Position numbers and translations under genes: made by a program. The notes beneath the pieces are model-generated. The model worked only from the letters and a program-made list of their open reading frames with translations. It did no database searches and was not told where the DNA came from. A DNA stretch of 64,000 nucleotides. It comes from Hetaerina americana (taxonomy: Eukaryota; Arthropoda; Insecta; Odonata; Calopterygidae). The DNA lies in the NCBI GenBank assembly GCA_022747635.1, contig JAKTNV010000172.1:466428-530427 (forward strand), written 5' to 3'. Shown here in pieces: positions 8,113 through 22,071 of the stretch. Position 1 is the first letter of the stretch; each line of letters starts with the position of its first letter.

Positions 8113-10140
8113 ATATTTTGAAATGTTTCGTTCCGCGGTTTCTCAGACCGCGGGGAAGCAGAGCGGCCAGGTCCGGAGGGGACCTGGAAGCGCACCATGG
8201 GCCGGACTACACTTTGATCTTAGCCATTAGGCTAAGAAGAAGAGTCGGGGGATCAAACTGTATGATTTCGCGCACGGCGCTCCTACGCGACGAAGCGCCT
8301 TGGCACGTGCCACCCGTGGGTAAAAGGGGAGGGGAGGAGTCGGGCTCGAATGCCAAGACGTTCCTCCTCTACTGATTGCGGGAGGAGGGGGGTGGAGGAC
8401 CTAGCACGCGAGGATTCATTCTGGTGGGCGCGACGCGCTGAATTTAAAATTTATTTTGTTGAAATTTTTCGTTCCGCAGTCCCTTAGAAAACGGGAAAGC
8501 CCTCCGTCGCACCCCTCTGTCTTCAGCATTTACATCTTTTAAACATTTTGTTAGTTCAAAACGAAAAATTTTCAATTAACATTCCACGGTGTTTCAGGCC
8601 GTAGAATATTGTCCACCAGGCCCCGTGGTGCCATGATTTAATGCCCTCCCATGCCGCCACGTCCTTCACATAAAAACGGGGCGGCGGGGGCCATTAGAAG
8701 AGCATCCTCGCGTGCTAGTTCCTCCGCCCCCTTCCACCTCTCGATTCTGCGGAGTAGGAAATTCGAGTCGTCGAGGCCCCCTACTCCACCGGGCAGTGTG
8801 TGCGAAGGCACTTCGGCGCTTAGGATGCGCAGTCCGGTAAAAAACATAAAGTTCATCTACATCTACATAATACCCCGTTAGCAGCCGCAAGGGCGTGTGG
8901 CGTGGGGTGTTAGGTCACCAACTGTAAAAAGGAAATACACCACATGCAAAAGAAACAACACGCAAAAATACACCCACAGCAGCGCACACACTCATGCAAA
9001 AATCCCTTCATCCAATACCCGTGCAAACGCATATACCGCAAAACAACTAAAAAACTGCACCACATGATGCAGCACGGAAGGCATCCTACAACACGGAAGC
9101 CAGGACAAACAAGCAAGAAATTTAAACATCACTACCACATGAAAATGTACCACGTAGCACTCCACCCCGAAAGAGTCTGTAAAATGCAACGAATTCGACC
9201 CAACGTTGCTGGTAGCAGGAATTTCCCCCCGCGGAGAGGGACGAGGAAATGAAATGGAAACTTAAAAACAGATGAAATAAACACAAATGTGGTCATTCGG
9301 AAAGAATGGATTATAACAAAACGCATAAGGTTAGTGGAAGAGCATGCATAATACATACAACTAATGATTTTTTAGACGCTGAGGGTGGCTAGTGGAATTT
9401 TTGCTATCTATAACCCTGCAGTTGCTATCCCGTATCGTCCGGGGAGAAATGGAGTCCTTAAGTCTTCTAGCTCTGGCATCTATTTCCTGAATTTTATATG
9501 CATGATCCAAGCGACCAATTTATATATTAGTACGAATAATTTGCGAGACCTCGGTGCTGAGCCATGCGGATCAAATTTATTCAATCATTTCAATCTTGCA
9601 TTGAGACGTCTTTCAGCCAATGATTCCCACCCTTAATCCATGAATATTTATATAAAAATCATACATTATGGCACCCTCATTTCTTCTTCTTGGCCTTATG
9701 GTTAAGATCAAATTGAGGTCCGGCCCCCGGTGCACTTGCAAGTCCGCAATGGACCGGTAGCTTGAACACCGAGGCCGCACGGCCGCCTTAGGACCCCCGG
9801 GGGAACTCTCCGTCAATCCCGTACGTATCCGAGCAGGGCGGATGATTTGAAATACGCGCGGTTTCATTTTCGGCCGCGACGATGGTCAAGCGACAGTTAT
9901 TCGAGCTTTACGCCCGATCGGTTTTGTTGACCTCCTCACTCTAGCAGGTATTTGTGAAAGATTATATCAGCCAAAAAACCATCATCTCAAATCGCCAAAC
10001 AATTTAAATGTCTTCCCGAATCCACTCGTACTGGCCCAGACCAGCCATAGAAACCGAGAAGAGGTTGAGTGCCTTCAGCGGATAACTCGGCCGCCGCCTG
10101 GACTATGCAGGTGGGAATCACGATATCAATGCAAACTTTG
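8113..10140 (+). repeat. Repeat unit 5 (2028 bp)
   Basis: Module A U2-like motif at 8206-8242 (minus), module C at 9686-9719 (plus). A single-base loss just after the TATA-like box (AAAAATCATAC near 9653) and GCCGCCGCCTGG near 10089 are both shared with unit 8, three units downstream. Confidence 0.97.
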
Positions 10141-11927
10141 ATATTTTGAAAGGTTTCGTTCCGCGGTTTCTCAGACCGCGGGGAAGCAGAGCGGCCAGGT
10201 CCGGAGGGGACCTGGAAGCGCACCATCGGCCGGACTACACTTTGATCTTAGCCATTAGGCTAAGAAGAAGAGTCGGGGGACCAAACGCACGGCGCTCCTA
10301 CGCGACGAAGCGCCTTGGCACGTGCCACCCGTCGGTAAAAGGGGAGGGGAGGAGTCGGGCTCGAATGCCAAGACGTTCCTCCTCTACTGATTGCGGGAGG
10401 AGGGGGGCGGAGGACCTAGCACGCGAGGATTCATTCTGGTGGGCGCGACGCGCTGAATTTAAAATTTATTTTGTTGAAATTTTTCGTTCCGCAGTCCCTT
10501 AGAAAACGGGAAAACCCTCCGTCGCACCCCTCTGTCTTCAGCATTTACATCTTTTAAACATTTTGTTAGTTCAAAACGAAAAATTTTCAATTAACATTCC
10601 ACGGTGTTTCAGGCCGTAGAATATTGTCCACCAGGCCCCGTGGTGCCATGATTTAATGCCCTCCCATGCCGCCACGTCCTTCACATAAAAACGGGGCGGC
10701 GGGGGCCATTAGAAAAGGAAATACACCACATGCAAAAGAAACAACACGCAAAAATACACCCACAGCAGCGCACACACTCATGCAAAAATCCCTTCATCCA
10801 ATACTCATGCAAACGCATATACCGCAAAACAACTAAAAAACTGCACCACATGATGCAGCACGGAAGGCATCCTACAACACGGAAGCCAGCACAAACAAGC
10901 AAGAAATTTAAACATCACTACCACATGAAAATGTACCACGTAGCACTCCACCCCGAAAGAGTCTGTAAAAGGCAACGAATTCGACCCAACGTTGCTGGTA
11001 GCAGGAATTTCCCTCCGCGGAGAGGGACGAGGAAATGAAATGGAAACTTAAAAACAGATGAAATAAACACAAATGTGGTCATTCGGAAAGAATGGATTAT
11101 AACAAAACGCATAAGGTTAGTGGAAGAGCATGCATAATACATACAACTAATGATTTTTTAGACGCTGAGGGTAGCTAGTGGAATTTTTGCTATCTATAAC
11201 CCTGCAGTTGCTATCCCGTATCGTCCGGGGGGAAATGGAGTCCTTAAGTCTTCTAGCTCTGGCATCTATTTCCTGAATTTTATATGCATGATCCAAGCGA
11301 CCAATTTATATATTAGATCGAATAATTTGCGAGACCTCGGTGCTGAGCCATGCGGATCAAATTTATTCAATCATTTCAATCTTGCATTGAGACGTCTGTC
11401 AGCCAATGATTCCCACCCTAAATCCATGAATATTTATATAAAAACTCATACATTATGGCACCCTCATTTCTTCTTCTTGGCCTTATGGTTAAGATCAAAT
11501 TGAGGTCCGGCCCCCGGTGCACTTGCAAGTCCGCAATGGACCGGTAGCTTGAACACCGAGGCCGCACGGCCGCCTTAGGACCCCCGGGGGAACTCTCCGT
11601 CAATCCCGTACGTATCCGAGCAGGGCGGATGATTTGAAATACGCGCGGTTTCATTTTTGGCCGCGACGATGGTCAAGCGACAGTTATTCGAGCTTTACGC
11701 CCGATCGGTTTTGTTGACCTCCTCACTCTAGCAGGTATTTGTGAAAGATTATATCAGCCAAAAAACCATCATCTCAAATCGCCAAACAATTTAAATGTCT
11801 TCCCGAATCCACTCGTACTGGCCCAGACCAGCCATAGAAACCGAGAAGAGGTTGAGTGCCTTCAGCGGATATATCGGCCGCCACCTGGACTATGCAGGTG
11901 GGAATCACGATATCAATGCAAACTTTG
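10141..11927 (+). repeat. Repeat unit 6, internally deleted (1787 bp)
   Basis: Module A U2-like motif at 10234-10270 (minus), module C at 11473-11506 (plus). Against its neighbours it lacks about 13 bp at 10286/10287 (upstream side of the module A U2-like element). It also lacks about 229 bp at about 10711-10716, which removes nearly all of module B and the following junction. The large junction reads CCATTAGAAAAGGAAATAC and joins sequences that are both A-rich at the breakpoints. Confidence 0.96.
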
Positions 11928-13955
11928 ATATTTTGAAATGTTTCGTTCCGCGGTTTCTCAGACCGCGGGGAAGCAGAGCGGCCAGGTCCGGAGGGGACCT
12001 GGAAGCGCACCATCGGCCGGACTACACTTTGATCTTAGCCATTAGGCTAAGAAGAAGAGTCGGGGAACCAAACTGTATGATTTCGCTCACGGCGCTCCTA
12101 CGCGACGAAGCGCCTTGGCACGTGCCACCCGTGGGTAAAAGGGGAGGGGAGGAGTCGGGCTCGAATGCCAAGACGTTCCTCCTCTACTGGTTGCGGGAGA
12201 AGGGGGGCGGAGGACCTAGCACGCGAGGATTCATTCTGGTGGGCGCGACGCGCTGAATTTAAAATTTATTTTGTTGAAATTTTTCGTTCCGCAGTCCCTT
12301 AGAAAACGGGAAAACCCTCCGTCGCACCCCTCTGTCTTCAGCATTTACATCTTTTAAACATTTTGTTAGTTCAAAACGAAAAATTTTCAATTAACATTCC
12401 ACGGTGTTTCAGGCCGTAGAATATTGTCCACCAGGCCCCGTGGTGCCATGATTTAATGCCCTCCCATGCCGCCACGTCCTTCACATAAAAACGGGTGGCG
12501 GGGGCCATTAGAAGAGCATCCTCGCGTGCTAGTTCCTCCGCCCCCTTCCACCTCTCGATTCTGCGGAGTAGGAAATTCGAGTCGTCGAGGCCCCCTACTC
12601 CACCGGGCAGTGTGTGCGAAGGCACTTCGGCGCTTAGGATGCGCAGTCCGGTAAAAAACATAAAGTTCATCTATATCTACATAATACCCCGTTAGCAGCC
12701 GCAAGGGCGTGTGGCGTGGGGTGTTAGGTCACCAACTGTAAAAAGGAAATACACCACATGCAAAAGAAACAACACGCAAAAATACACCCACAGCAGCGCA
12801 CACCCTCATGCAAAAATCCCTTCATCCAATACCCATGCAAACGCATATACCGCAAAACAACTAAAAAACTGCACCACATGATGCAGCACGGAAGGCATCC
12901 TACAACACGGAAGCCCGGACAAACAAGCAAGAAATTTAAACATCACTACCACATGAAAATGTACCGCGTAGCACTCCACCCCGAAAGAGTCTGTAAAAGG
13001 CAACGAATTCGACCCAACGTTGCTGGTAGCAGGAATTTCCCCCCGCGGAGAGGGACGAGGAAATGAAATGGAAACTTAAAAACAGATGAAATAAACACAA
13101 ATGTGGTCATTCGGAAAGAATGGATTATAACAAAACGCATAAGGTTAGTGGAAGAGCATGCATAATACATACAACTAATGATTTTTTAGACGCTGAGGGT
13201 GGCTAGTGGAATTTTTGCTATCTATAACCCTGCAGTTGCTATTCCGTATCGTCCGGGGGGAAATGGAGTCCTTAAGTCTTCTAGCTCTGGCATCTATTTC
13301 CTGAATTTTATATGCATGATCCAAGCGACCAATTTATATATTAGTACGAATAATTTGCGAGACCTCGGTGCTGAGCCATGCGGATCAAATTTATTCAATC
13401 ATTTCAATCTTGCATTGAGACGTCTTTCAGCCAATGATTCCCACCCTAAATCCATGAATATTTATATAAAAACTCATACATTATGGCACCCTCATTTCTT
13501 CTTCTTGGCCTTATGGTTAAGATCAAATTGAGGTCCGGCCCCCGGTGCACTTGCAAGTCCGCAATGGACCGGTAGCTTGAACACCGAGGCCGCACGGCCG
13601 CCTTAGGACCCCCGGGGGAACTCTCCGTCAATCCCGTACGTATTCGAGCAGGGCGGATGATTTGAAATACGCGCGGTTTCATTTTCGGCCGCGACGATGG
13701 TCAAGCGACAGTTATTCGAGCTTTACGCCCGATCGGTTTTGTTGACCTCCTCACTCTAGCAGGTATTTGTGAAAGATTATATCAGCCAAAAAACCATCAT
13801 CTCAAATCGCCAAACAATTAAAATGTCTTCCCGAATCCACTCGTACTGGCCCAGACCAGCCATAGAAACCGAGAAGAGGTTGAGTGCCTTCAGCGGATAA
13901 CTCAGCCGCCACCTGGACTATGCAGGTGGGAATCACGATATCAATGCAAACTTTG
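11928..13955 (+). repeat. Repeat unit 7 (2028 bp)
   Basis: Module A U2-like motif at 12021-12057 (minus), module C at 13501-13534 (plus). It is full length again after the deleted unit 6. It shares GTACCGCG (near 12961) with unit 4, the 1-bp-shorter start of module B with unit 1, and GCTATTCCG (near 13238) with units 28 and 29. Confidence 0.97.
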
Positions 13956-15983
13956 AAATTTTGAAATGTTTCGTTCCGCGGTTTCTCAGACCGCGGGGAA
14001 GCAGAGCGGCCAGGTCCGGAGGGGACCTGGAAGCGCACCATGGGCCGGACTACACTTTGATATTAGCCATTAGGCTAAGAAGAAGAGTCGGGGGATCAAA
14101 CTGTATGATTTCGCGCACGGCGCTCCTACGCGACGAAGCGCCTTGGCACGTGCCACCCGTGGGTAAAAGGGGAGGGGAGGAGTCGGGCTCGAATGCCAAG
14201 ACGTTCCTCCTCTACTGGTTGCGGGTGGAGGGGGGCGGAGGACCTAGCACGCGAGGATTCATTCTGGTGGGCGCGTCGCGCTGAATTTAAAATTTATTTT
14301 GTTGAAATTTTTCGTTCCGCAGTCCCTTAGAAAACGGGAAAACCCTCCGTCGCACCCCTCTGTCTTCAGCATTTACATCTTTTAAACATTTTGTTAGTTC
14401 AAAACGAAAAATTTTCAATTAACATTCCACGGTGTTTCAGGCCGTAGAATATTGTCCACCAGGCCCCGTGGTGCCATGATTTATTGCCCTCCCATGCCGC
14501 CACGTCCTTCACATAAAAACGGGGCGGCGGGGGCCATTAGAAGAGCATCCTCGCGTGCTAGTTCCTCCGCCCCCTTCCACCTCTCGATTCTGCGGAGTAG
14601 GAAATTCGAGTCGTCGAGGCCCCCTACTCCACCGGGCAGTGTGTGCGAAGGCACTTCGGCGCTTAGGATGCGCAGTCCGGTAAAAAACTTAAAGTTCATC
14701 TATATCTACATAATACCCCGTTAGCAGCCGCAAGGGCGTGTGGCGTGGGGTGTTAGGTCACCAACTGTAAAAAGGAAATACACCACATGCAAAAGAAACA
14801 ACACGCAAAAATACACCCACAGCAGCGCACACACTCATGCAAAAATCCCTTCATCCAATACCCATGCAAACGCATATACCGCAAAACAACTAAAAAACTG
14901 CACCACATGATGCAGCACGGAAGGCATCCTACAACACGGAAGCCCGGACAAACAAGCAAGAAATTTAAACATCACTACCACATGAAAATGTACCACGTAG
15001 CACTCCACCCCGAAAGAGTCTGTAAAAGGCAACGAATAGGACCCAACGTTGCTGGTAGCAGGAATTTCCCCCCGCGGAGAGGGACGAGGAAATGAAATGG
15101 AAACTTAAAAACAGATGAAATAAACACAAATGTGGTCATTCGGAAAGAATGGATTATAACAAAACGCAAAAGGTTAGTGGAAGAGCATGCATAATACATA
15201 CAACTAATGATTTTTTAGACGCTGAGGGTGGCTAGTGGAATTTTTGCTATCTATAACCCTGCAGTTGCTATCCCGTATCGTCCGGGGGGAAATGGAGTCC
15301 TTAAGTCTTCTAGCTCTGGCATCTATTTCCTGAATTTTATATGCATGATCCAAGCGACCAATTTATATATTAGTACGAATAATTTGCGAGACCTCGGTGC
15401 TGAGCCATGCGGATCAAATTTATTCAATCATTTCAATCTTGCATTGAGACGTCTTTCAGCCAATGATTCCCACCCTAAATCCATGAATATTTATATAAAA
15501 ATCATACATTATGGCACCCTCATTTCTTCTTCTTGGCCTTATGGTTAAGATCAAATTGAGGTCCGGCCCCCGGTGCACTTGCAAGTCCGCAATGGACCGG
15601 TAGCTTGAACACCGAGGCCGCACGGCCGCCTTAGGACCCCCGGGGGAACTCTCCGTCAATCCCGTACGTATCCGAGCAGGGCGGATGATTTGAAACACGC
15701 GCGGTTTCATTTTCGGCCGCGACGATGGTCAAGCGACAGTTATTCGAGCTTTACGCCCGATCGGTTTTGTTGACCTCCTCACTCTAGCAGGTATTTGTGA
15801 AAGATTATATCAGCCAAAAAACCATCATCTCAAATCGCCAAACAATTTAAATGTCTTCCCGAATCCACTCGTACTGGCCCAGACCAGCCATAGAAACCGA
15901 GAAGAGGTTGAGTGCCTTCAGCGGATAACTCGGCCGCCGCCTGGACTATGCAGGTGGGAATCACGATATCAATGCAAACTTTG
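13956..15983 (+). repeat. Repeat unit 8 (2028 bp)
   Basis: Module A U2-like motif at 14049-14085 (minus), with a private C to A change in its GATCTTAGCC core near 14062. Module C at 15529-15562 (plus). The single-base loss after the TATA-like box (near 15499) and GCCGCCGCCTGG (near 15932) are shared with unit 5. Confidence 0.97.
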
Positions 15984-18012
15984 ATATTTTGAAATGTTTC
16001 GTTCCGCGGTTTCTCAGACCGCGGGGAAGCAGAGCGGCCAGGTCCGGAGGGGACCTGGAAGCGCACCATGGGCCGGACTACACTTTGATCTTAGCCATTA
16101 GGCTAAGAAGAAGAGTCGGGGGACCAAACTGTATGATTTCGCGCACGGCGCTCCTACGCGACGAAGCGCCTTGGCACGTGCCACCCGTGGGTAAAAGGGG
16201 AGGGGAGGAGTCGGGCTCGAATGCCAAGACGTTCCTCCTCTACTGGTTGCGGGAGGAGGGGGGCGGAGGACCTAGCACGCGAGGATTCATTCTGGTGGGC
16301 GCGACGCGCTGAATTTAAAATTTATTTTGTTGTAATTTTTCGTTCCGCAGTCCCTTAGAAAACGGGAAAACCCTCCGTCGCAGCCCTCTGTCTTCAGCAT
16401 TTACATCTTTTAAACATTTTGTTAGTTCAAAACGAAAAATTTTCATTTAACATTCCACAATGTTTCAGGCCGTATAATATTGTCCACCACGCCCCGTGGT
16501 GCCATGATTTAATGCCCTCCTATGCCGCCACGTCCTTCACATAAAAACGGGGCGGCGGGGGCCATTAGAAGAGCATCCTCGCGTGCTAGTTCCTCCGCCC
16601 CCTTCCACCTCTCGATTCTGCGGAGTAGGAAATTCGAGTCGTCGAGGCCCCCTACTCCACCGGGCAGTGTGTGCGAAGGCACTTCGGCGCTTAGGATGCG
16701 CAGTCCGGTAAAAAACATAAAGTTCATCTATATCTACATAATACCCCGTTAGCAGCCGCAAGGGCGTGTGGCGTGGGGTGTTAGGTCACCAACTGTAAAA
16801 AGGAAATACACCACATGCAAAAGAAACAACACGCAAAAATACACCCACAGCAGCGCACACACTCATGCAAAAATCCCTTCATCCAGTACTCATGCAAACG
16901 CATATACCGCAAAACAACTAAAAAACTGCACCACATGATGCAGCACGGAAGGCATCCTACAACACGGAAGCCAGGACAAACAAGCAAGAAATTTAAACAT
17001 CACTACCACATGAAAATGTACCACGTAGCACTCCACCCCGAAAGAGTCTGTAAAAGGCAACGAATTCGACCCAACGTTGCTGGTAGCAGGAATTTCCCCC
17101 CGCGGAGAGGGACGAGGAAATGAAATGGAAACTTAAAAACAGATGAAATAAACACAAATGTGGTCATTCGGAAAGAATGGATTATAACAAAACGCATAAG
17201 GTTAGTGGAAGAGCATGCATAATACATACAACTAATGATTTTTTAGACGCTGAGGGTGGCTAGTGGAATTTTTGCTATCTATAACCCTGCAGTTGCTATC
17301 CCGTATCGTCCGGGGGGAAATGGAGTCCTTAAGTCTTCTAGCTCTGGCATCTTTTTCCTGAATTTTATATGCATGATCCAAGCGACCAATTTATATATTA
17401 GTACGAATAATTTGCGAGACCTCGGTGCTGAGCCATGCGGATCAAATTTATTCAATCATTTCAATCTTGCATTGAGACGTCTTTCAGCCAATGATTCCCA
17501 CCCTAAATCCATGAATATTTATATAAAAACTCATACATTATGGCACCCTCATTTCTTCTTCTTGGCCTTATGGTTAAGATCAAATTGAGGTCCGGCCCCC
17601 GGTGCACTTGCAAGTCCGCAATGGACCGGTAGCTTGAACACCGAGGCCGCACGGCCGCCTTAGGACCCCCGGGGGAACTCTCCGTCAATCCCGTACGTAT
17701 CCGAGCAGGGCGGATGATTTGAAATACGCGCGGTTTCATTTTCGGCCGCGACGATGGTCAAGCGACAGTTATTCGAGCTTTACGCCCGATCGGTTTTGTT
17801 GACCTCCTCACTCTAGCAGGTATTTGTGAAAGATTATATCAGCCAAAAAACCATCATCTCATTTCGCCAAACAATTTAAATGTCTTCCCGAATCCACTCG
17901 TACTGGCCCAGACCAGCCATAGAAACCGATAAGAGGTTGAGTGCCTTCAGCGGATAACTCGGCCGCCACCTGGACTATGCAGGTGGGAATCACGATATCA
18001 ATGCAAACTTTG
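15984..18012 (+). repeat. Repeat unit 9 (2029 bp)
   Basis: Module A U2-like motif at 16077-16113 (minus), module C at 17558-17591 (plus). Several private changes cluster near 16330-16525 in and after the AT-rich spacer. The tail variant GAAACCGATAAG (near 17924) is shared with units 11 and 24. CATCTCATTTCGCC (near 17854) is private. Confidence 0.97.
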
Positions 18013-20042
18013 ATATTTTGAAATGTTTCGTTCCGCGGTTTCTCAGACCGCGGGGAAGCAGAGCGGCCAGGTCCGGAGGGGGTCCTGGAAGCGCACCATG
18101 GGCCGGACTACACTTTCATCTTAGCCATTAGGCTAAGAAGAAGAGTCGGGGGACCAAACTGTATGATTTCGCGCACGGCGCTCCTACGCGACGAAGCGCC
18201 TTGGCACGTGCCACCCGTGGGTAAAAGGGGAGGGGAGGAGTCGGGCTCGAATGCCAAGACGTTCCTCCTCTACTGATTGCGGGAGGAGGGGGGCGGAGGA
18301 CCTAGCACGCGAGGATTCATTCTGGTGGGCGCGACGCGCTGAATTTAAAATTTATTTTGTTGAAATTTTTCGTTCCGCAGTCCCTTAGAAAACGGGAAAA
18401 CACTCCGTCGCACCCCTCTGTCTTCAGCATTTACATCTTTTAAACATTTTGTTAGCTCAAAACAAAAAATTTTCAATTAACATTCCACGGTGTTTCAGGC
18501 CGTAGAATATTGTCCACCAGGCCCCGTGGTGCCATGATTTAATGCCCTCCCATGCCGCCACGTCCTTCACATAAAAACGGGGCGGCGGGGGCCATTAGAA
18601 GAGCATCCTCGCGTTCTAGTTCCTCCGCCCCCTTCCACCTCTCGATTCTGCGGAGTAGGAAATTCGAGTCGTCGAGGCCCCCTACTCCGCCGGGCAGTGT
18701 GTGCGAAGGCACTTCGGCGCTTAGGATGCGCAGTCCGGTAAAAAACATAAAGTTCATCTATATCTACATAATACCCCGTTAGCAGCCGCAAGGGCGTGTG
18801 GCGTGGGGTGTTAGGTCACCAACTGTAAAAAGGAAATACACCACATGCAAAAGAAACAACACGCAAAAATACACCCACGGCAGCGCACACACTCATGCAA
18901 AAATCCCTTCATCCAATACTCATGCAAACGCATATACCGCAAAACAACTAAAAAACTGCACCACATGATGCAGCACGGAAGGCATCCTACAACACGGAAG
19001 CCAGGACAAACAAGCAAGAAATTTAAACATCACTACCACATGAAAATGTACCACGTAGCACTCCACCCCGAAAGAGTCTGTAAAAGGCAACGAATTCGAC
19101 CCAACGTTGCTGGTAGCAGGAATTTCCCCCCGCGGAGAGGGACGAGGAAATGAAATGGAAACTTAAAAACAGATGAAATAAACACAAATGTGGTCATTCG
19201 GAAAGAATAGATTATAACAAAACGCATAAGGTTAGTGGAAGAGCATGCATAATACATACAACTAATGATTTTTTAGACGCTGAGGGTGGCTAGTGGAATT
19301 TTTGCTATCTATAACCCTGCAGTTGCTATCCCGTATCGTCCGGGGGGAAATGGAGTCCTTAAGTCTTCTAGCTCTGGCATCTATTTCCTGAATTTTATAT
19401 GCATGATCCAAGCGACCAATTTATATATTAGTACGAATAATTTGTGAGACCTCGGTGCTGAGCCATGCGGATCAAATTTATTCAATCATTTCAATCCTGC
19501 ATTGAGACGTCTTTCAGCCAATGATTCCCACCCTAAATCCATGAATATTTATATAAAAACTCATACATTATGGCACCCTCATTTCTTCTTCTTGGCCTTA
19601 TGGTTAAGATCAAATTGAGGTCCGGCCCCCGGTGCACTTGCAAGTCCGCAATGGACCGGTAGCTTGAACACCGAGGCCGCACGGCCGCCTTAGGACCCCC
19701 GGGGGAACTCTCCATCAATCCCGTACGTATCCGAGCAGGGCGGATGATTTGAAATACGCGCGGTTTCATTTTCGGCCGCGACGATGGTCAAGCGACAGTT
19801 ATTCGAGCTTTACGCCCGATCGGTTTTGTTGACCTCCTCACTCTAGCAGGTATTTGTGAAAGATTATATCAGCCAAAAAACCATCATCTCAAATCGCCAA
19901 ACAATTTAAATGTCTTCCCGAATCCACTCGTACTGGCCCAGACCAGCCATAGAAACCGAGAAGAGGTTGAGTGCCTTCAGCGGATAACTCGGCCGCCACC
20001 TGGACTATGCAGGTGGGAATCACGATATCAATGCAAACTTTG
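18013..20042 (+). repeat. Repeat unit 10 (2030 bp), first half of dimer block 1
   Basis: Module A U2-like motif at 18107-18143 (minus), with G to C giving TTTCATC. Module C at 19588-19621 (plus). Diagnostic variants GGGGGTCCTGG, AAACACTCC, GCGTTCTAG, CACGGCAGC, GAATAGATT and TCCATCAAT are all found again in unit 12. Confidence 0.97.
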
Positions 20043-22071
20043 ATATTTTGAAATGTTTCGTTCCGCGGTTTCTCAGACCGCGGGGAAGCAGAGCGGCCAG
20101 GTCCGGAGGGGACCTGGAAGCGCACCATCGGCCGGACTACACTTTGATCTTAGCCATTAGGCTAAGAAGAAGAGTCGGGGGACCAAACTGTATGATTTCG
20201 CGCACGGCGCTCCTACGCGACGAAGCGCCTTGGCACGTGCCACCCGTGGGTAAAAGGGGAGGGGAGGAGTCGGGCTCGAATGCCAAGACGTTCCTCCTCT
20301 ACTGGTTGCGGGAGGAGGGGGGCGGAGGACCTAGCACGCGAGGATTCATTCTGGTGGGCGCGACGCGCTGAATTTAAAATTTATTTTGTTGAAATTTTTC
20401 GTTCCGCAGTCCCTTAGAAAACGGGAAAACCCTCCGTCGCACCCCTCTGTCTTCAGCATTTACATCTTTTAAACATTTTGTTAGTTCAAAACGAAAAATT
20501 TTCAATTAACATTCCACGGTGTTTCAGGCCGTAGAATATTGTCCACCAGGCCCCGTTGTGCCATGATTTAATGCCCTCCCATGCCGCCACGTCCTTCACA
20601 TAAAAACGGGGCGGCGGGGGCCATTAGAAGAGCATCCCCGCGTGCTAGTTCCTCCGCCCCCTTCCACCTGTCGATTCTGCGGAGTAGGAAATTCGAGTCG
20701 TCGAGGCCCCCTACTCCACCGGGCAGTGTGTGCGAAGGCACTTCGGCGCTTAGGATGCGCAGTCCGGTAAAAAACATAAAGTTCATCTATATCTACATAA
20801 TACCCCGTTAGCAGCCGCAAGGGCGTGTGGCGTGGGGTGTTAGGTCACCAACTGTAAAAAGGAAATACACCACATGCAAAAGAAACAACACGCAAAAATA
20901 CACCCACAGCAGCGCACACACTCATGCAAAAATCCCTTCATCCAATACTCATGCAAACGCATATACCGCAAAACAACTAAAAAACTGCACCACATGATGC
21001 AGCACGGAAGGCATCCTACAACACGGAAGCCAGGACAAACAAGCAAGAAATTTAAACATTACTACCACATGAAAATGTACCACGTAGCACTCCACCCCGA
21101 AAGAGTCTGTAAAAGGCAACGAATTCGACCCAACGTTGCTGGTAGCAGGAATTTCCCCCCGCGGAGAGGGACGAGGAAATGAAATGGAAACTTAAAAACA
21201 GATGAAATAAACACAAATGTGGTCATTCGGAAAGAATGGATTATAACAAAACGCATAAGGTTAGTGGAAGAGCATGCATAATACATACAACTAATGATTT
21301 TTTAGACGCTGAGGGTGGCTAGTGGAATTTTTGCTATCTATAACCCTGCAGTTGCTATCCCGTATTGTCCGGGGGGAAATGGAGTCCTTAAGTCTTCTAG
21401 CTCTGGCATCTATTTCCTGAATTTTATATGCATGATCCAAGCGACCAATTTATATATTAGTACGAATAATTTGTGAGACCTCGGTGCTGAGCCATGCGGA
21501 TCAAATTTATTCAATCATTTCAATCCTGCATTGAGACGTCTTTCAGCCAATGATTCCCACCCTAAATCCATGAATATTTATATAAAAACTCATACATTAT
21601 GGCACCCTCATTTCTTCTTCTTGGCCTTATGGTTAAGATCAAATTGAGGTCCGGCCCCCGGTGCACTTGCAAGTCCGCAATGGACCGGTAGCTTGAACAC
21701 CGAGGCCGCACGGCCGCCTTAGGACCCCCGGGGGAACTCTCCGTCAATCCCGTACGTATCCGAGCAGGGCGGATGATTTGAAATACGCGCGGTTTCATTT
21801 TCGGCCGCGACGATGGTCAAGCGACAGTTATTCGAGCTTTACGCCCGATCGGTTTTGTTGACCTCCTCACTCTAGCAGGTATTTGTGAAAGATTATATCA
21901 GCCAAAAAACCATCATCTCAAATCGCCAAACAATTTAAATGTCTTCCCGAATCCACTCGTACTGGCCCAGACCAGCCATAGAAACCGATAAGAGGTTGAG
22001 TGCCTTCAGCGGATAACTCGGCCGCCACCTGGACTATGCAGGTGGGAATCACGATATCAATGCAAACTTTG
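20043..22071 (+). repeat. Repeat unit 11 (2029 bp), second half of dimer block 1
   Basis: Module A U2-like motif at 20136-20172 (minus), module C at 21617-21650 (plus). Diagnostic variants CATCCCCGCG, CACCTGTCG, AAACATTAC and CGTATTGTCC recur in unit 13. The first three also occur in unit 14. Confidence 0.97.
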
